Assembly: GCF_032854445.1 (NCBI RefSeq)
Contig: NC_088295.1
Span: forward strand, 30,128,470-30,192,469
Origin: Liolophura sinensis
Lineage: Eukaryota; Mollusca; Polyplacophora; Chitonida; Chitonidae
DNA length: 64,000 nucleotides
Direction: 5' to 3'
Translations under genes and position numbers: made by a program
Shown: positions 60,906-64,000 of the stretch, piece after piece
Position numbering within the stretch: position 1 is the stretch's first letter
Layout of the letters: each line of letters starts with the position of its first letter
The notes under the pieces: generated by a model
Seen by the model: the letters and a program-made list of their open reading frames with translations, nothing else
Database searches by the model: none
What the model was told of the DNA's origin: nothing

Positions 60906-62829
60906 TGGTAATATGATCTGCAACAAAAAAGGTTTAACGTGTAACATCAACATGTGTGTTGTTAGTATAAACTGCAACGAACAAACAGGTTCAAGCCTTG
61001 ACATTCTCATGTACTGCTAGAATAAACCGCATCAAACACAAACTGTGACTTGAGCACTCGTGTTTCTAACTGTATCAAACTGTATCAGTCATGACTGGTT
61101 TCTGCAATTCGGCATATTCTGTCAACACATACCCTGTGTTGGCTGGGTGCTATTTGTGCCTCTGTAAAAGGGTAAGACAGGTGATCAGTAAATCCAATTC
61201 AACAAGGTTGCCTAACATTTTTCACCTTCACATGGTTAAGCTTGACTTTTTTACCACTGACGACAAAAGAGTTCCAACTTGAAACTCCCCTATTTAAGCG
61301 TACAAAATTATAAATGAATTCAAAGTAGAAATACACAAAAATGTCGCTGAAATAGAAATGATACATTCGTTTTGTTTCCGTTGAGGGATGTAGCACCGAT
61401 TTCAGGATACATGTACTATAACACTGCTACCCACTCAAGCCTGTAATTATTGTGGGTGCAACTGGATTGAATGAAAACAATGTCCTGCAATGCACAGATA
61501 TTAAGTCCGTCAAACCATCTGATAGTTTAGCTTCGCCTCATGAGGTACGTTCAATTTATGACTTCCATCAGTGACACACAGGGAGTCTATCCAAATTACT
61601 GCCACTGACGTTTGGATAATAAACGGAAGCCAAACTCAAATTGTAAGGTTAAATACTTTGTTCTCTGGACTGCGTTCCTTGAGGTTTCAGCTAATGTAGT
61701 CATGCTGGTAGAAAGATCGCATAAAATGAGGAAGTGTCTCATTGTTTTTGCAGTTTTGAGCCAAATACATCCTTGTTAATTTCTTAAGGTAAATGAAATT
61801 ACAGGAAGTGCTGAAACGTTTTTACTCATCGGAACAGAAGGGTTGCATTATATATAATGGGCTATCCCACAATCCTTTCTTACATGCCCAATACTATACT
61901 AAATTTCAACAGGAGATGTTTTTAAATTTCCCTGCCATTTGTCCATGTCAGATAACAATTTTGTACAAGTACATACCCCAAAACTGTTTCTAAAGGCTTT
62001 ATTACTATACAAATACATTTTGGCCGAGAAATCTTGGCGATTTTGGTGTTTGGACCTGTCGGCACAGGTAAGAATGCTTCATCAATTAATAACTAGCGAT
62101 ATATGTATTAGTTACATGTCTGCGCCGAAGCGTAAGTCTAAAAATGTTAAAACCAACAACATCTACTCAATACAATGGCTGTTTATGACAGCAGCTTGGT
62201 GTGTAGTTATCTATTTATATGTTTTAGTGTTTTAACACATAACATTAATTAAACCTACATCCTTTTTCTTTGAACTGCATGTCCACGTTGATTTTTGAAA
62301 TGTAATGCTTAAGAAATCAGTACAACTGTAAACTGTGATTATTTGTGTCCATTAACCCATGGAAGACTGGAAATTCCATTAGACCACTCATTCTTCATCA
62401 TTGCCACAATGACAACACCACGTGCGTCGCTTCCAATACCGATTGCTCATAAAGCACAAAGGCATTGTATTATGTATGCACGGAATCGCACATTCTTGGG
62501 TTTATATCAAGACGTTTGCTTCCTTAAACTACTTTTCTAAGCTGACATTTTCGTGCTAAGTGCTTCAAGCTTATTTGTTAAGATGTGAAACCCTCTCCTT
62601 CAGCGAAGGCAAATAATATGAAAACAACACGAGTTATTGTGTCATTACTGCTGAAGCTTATTACTGCCACGCTACATTGTAGTTATGTGAGAAAGCCACT
62701 GGGAAAACAGTACACTTCAAGAAACTTTCTGCAGTGTTCATCCGATGTAAACAGAAAATCTATAACCGTGTGTATGTCCCAGCATAAGGACGTCGGGCAC
62801 GGATGGGCAGCACGCAAGCAGTTTCGCTG

Positions 62830-63290
62830 AGGTAAATTTCGCTGGTTACCTGTGACCAAATTGTCAGCTGGTCTAATTTTACTCTCTATGCTGTACGTCT
62901 TTACTTATGTTGTACTGCTACATAAACCAGTATTCTGTAGGTGGGCGAAGCATCCCGAGGCCTGGTCCCTTTGCATTGTTTTAATGTTATTGTATGTTAA
63001 ATGTGATAGACATTTGTGTAATTCTAGACCAGTGTCGTCTAATAAATTGCAATTAACATCACTGTAATTTACTGCTGTTTACGTGATAGTAAATTTAGAA
63101 TAAAACCCTGACTCCACGCTGTAGACCTTTAATGCAAAAAAAGACGACTAAGTAAATTGTCAACAGGCCGTCTTTCACCGGTTGCGTGTGGCTATTTGCC
63201 AGCTATCACACTGCTCTGGTTTTGGTTTCTATGATGTATGTAATTATACCGCTTGATGCACACGTGTCCTTGGGTTGTGAAGGTGTCCGT
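62830..63290. other. End of R2 homology, then unassigned DNA
   Basis: A last weak match to R2 copy 2 (ACTCTCTATGCTGTACGTCT at 62881 against 56705) is followed by sequence without recognised features. Confidence 0.4.
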
Positions 63291-63385
63291 CTACTGCACC
63301 TCATGGAACACCACAAAGCGGCCAGTCTGGATGTTCACGTTCAGCACATCTATGGCGTGGCATAAGAATTCTTTTTCTCTCAAGG
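63291..63385 (-). CDS. Possible C-terminal exon fragment, unknown
   Basis: The last roughly 30 codons of an open frame ending in TAG at 63293-63291 read EKEFLCHAIDVLNVNIQTG then RFVVFHEVQ, with higher GC than the surroundings. The acceptor side is unclear. Confidence 0.2.
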
Positions 63386-63845
63386 AATGTTTTTTCCTTA
63401 TCACCAGCAAGCATGCAAATTCGAATACATAGCTTGTTGTCTTAGTAGATACCATGCCAATGTACAAATGCAATATTATATATAACGGCCTTAAACTCCA
63501 GTGATGTAACGGTTTAGGAATGATGTGATAATTGCTCTTGACAGTGCAAATCTCACCCCAATTTAAAATGAACATCCGTGTATATTGTACTATGAAAAGG
63601 CACATTTCAGGTTAGTTATACTGGATAGTTCATTGTCTTATAAAATCCATACAGCAAATAGGTTTTAATAATTTTCAATTATTTTGTAAAAACTACAAGG
63701 CTTCAAATCATAAAAACAAGCAAATGCCGTGCTTCTCTCCTGGTCATCATATTGGGAACATAATGTTACATATCTGAGGTGTAGGCCAATGAGAAGGCAA
63801 AAGTCAGGGAAATCTACTTACGTCACTGATTCACTTGTGCTCAAC

Positions 63846-63996
63846 ATGGCAGAAGGTCCAAATCCAGAGAACGGATGAAAACGGCAAACTGATAAAGACT
63901 ATACAGTTGCAATATTACGTACCTCTAAACACGGAAGAGTTCAAACTGCAGCGAGGTGCGTTTCAGTGGAACACGACTGCCACGACGTATTTGTAG
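63846..63996 (+). CDS. Possible coding exon at the right edge, unknown
   Basis: From 63868 there are 42 sense codons (TDENGKLIKTIQLQYYVPLN, then EEFKLQRGAFQWNTTATTYL) to TAG at 63994-63996. Either an acceptor aatccag lies just before, or the start is ATG at 63846 (MAEGPNPE, good context CAACATGG) and one base is surplus in between. The gene may continue past the window if a donor lies near the stop. Confidence 0.28.
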
Positions 63997-64000
63997 TCTA

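Larger units (their letters stand above)
57607..62830 (+). repeat. 5-kb tandem unit R2, copy 3
   Basis: Begins TTGCTCGGGAGATTTACC, TTGCGTGCTGGGTAAATG. It has near-identity to copy 1 over the first 260 bases, a solo LTR (58087-59072), a long minisatellite (59345-59825), ATACCCCTGGGATCCCCTAC (60277), then a more diverged and shortened second half ending near 62830. Sequence matching copies 1 and 2 is still visible at 62365-62480 and 62600-62740. Confidence 0.75.

Overview
The window is nuclear DNA from an invertebrate animal, most likely a mollusc or another lophotrochozoan. The grounds are one intron-split gene with GT-AG introns and metazoan-type protein sequence, several families of tRNA-derived SINEs ending in (AAAT)n or (ATTC)n tails, a solo LTR, a Crypton-type tyrosine recombinase remnant, frequent ACATGTA words, and very low coding density. 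The species cannot be named from the sequence alone.

Only one gene can be read with confidence. It is a GH29 alpha-L-fucosidase on the minus strand at 25.6-34.5 kb, in eight coding exons. It has two alternative, paralogous first exons, E1a at 34.5 kb and E1b at 31.1 kb. Each has its own signal peptide and an upstream TATA-like word, and each ends in the same splice phase, so both can join the shared exons 2-8. Catalytic Asp225 (exon 4) and Glu289 (exon 6) are present. Two one-base indels disturb it: a missing base in E1b and an extra base in exon 2. Both lie in short homopolymers, so they may be assembly errors or real inactivating changes.

Layout: 1-3 kb shows no clear gene, apart from one weak exon candidate. 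3.2-14.1 kb holds four diverged copies of a roughly 1.5-2.5 kb tandem unit, with SINE insertions. 14-25 kb is mostly unassigned non-coding DNA with SINEs and one possible terminal exon. 25.4-34.6 kb is the fucosidase locus; its long first intron holds E1b, a poly-C tract and, between the two first exons, a six-unit array of about 160 bp whose units carry a CTCF-like motif. 34.6-47.3 kb is SINE-bearing non-coding DNA with a few weak exon candidates. 47.35-62.8 kb is a roughly 5 kb unit present three times in direct order. Each copy has a 36-bp minisatellite; a Crypton fragment separates copies 1 and 2, and a 986-bp solo LTR sits in copy 3. 62.8-64 kb has two weak exon candidates at the right edge.

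There is no bacterial-style operon, CRISPR array, tRNA or rRNA gene. The points most worth a second look are the duplicated first exon of the fucosidase, the CTCF-like repeat array lying between the two first exons, the triplicated 5-kb unit, and the solo LTR whose empty site is preserved about 200 bases away.
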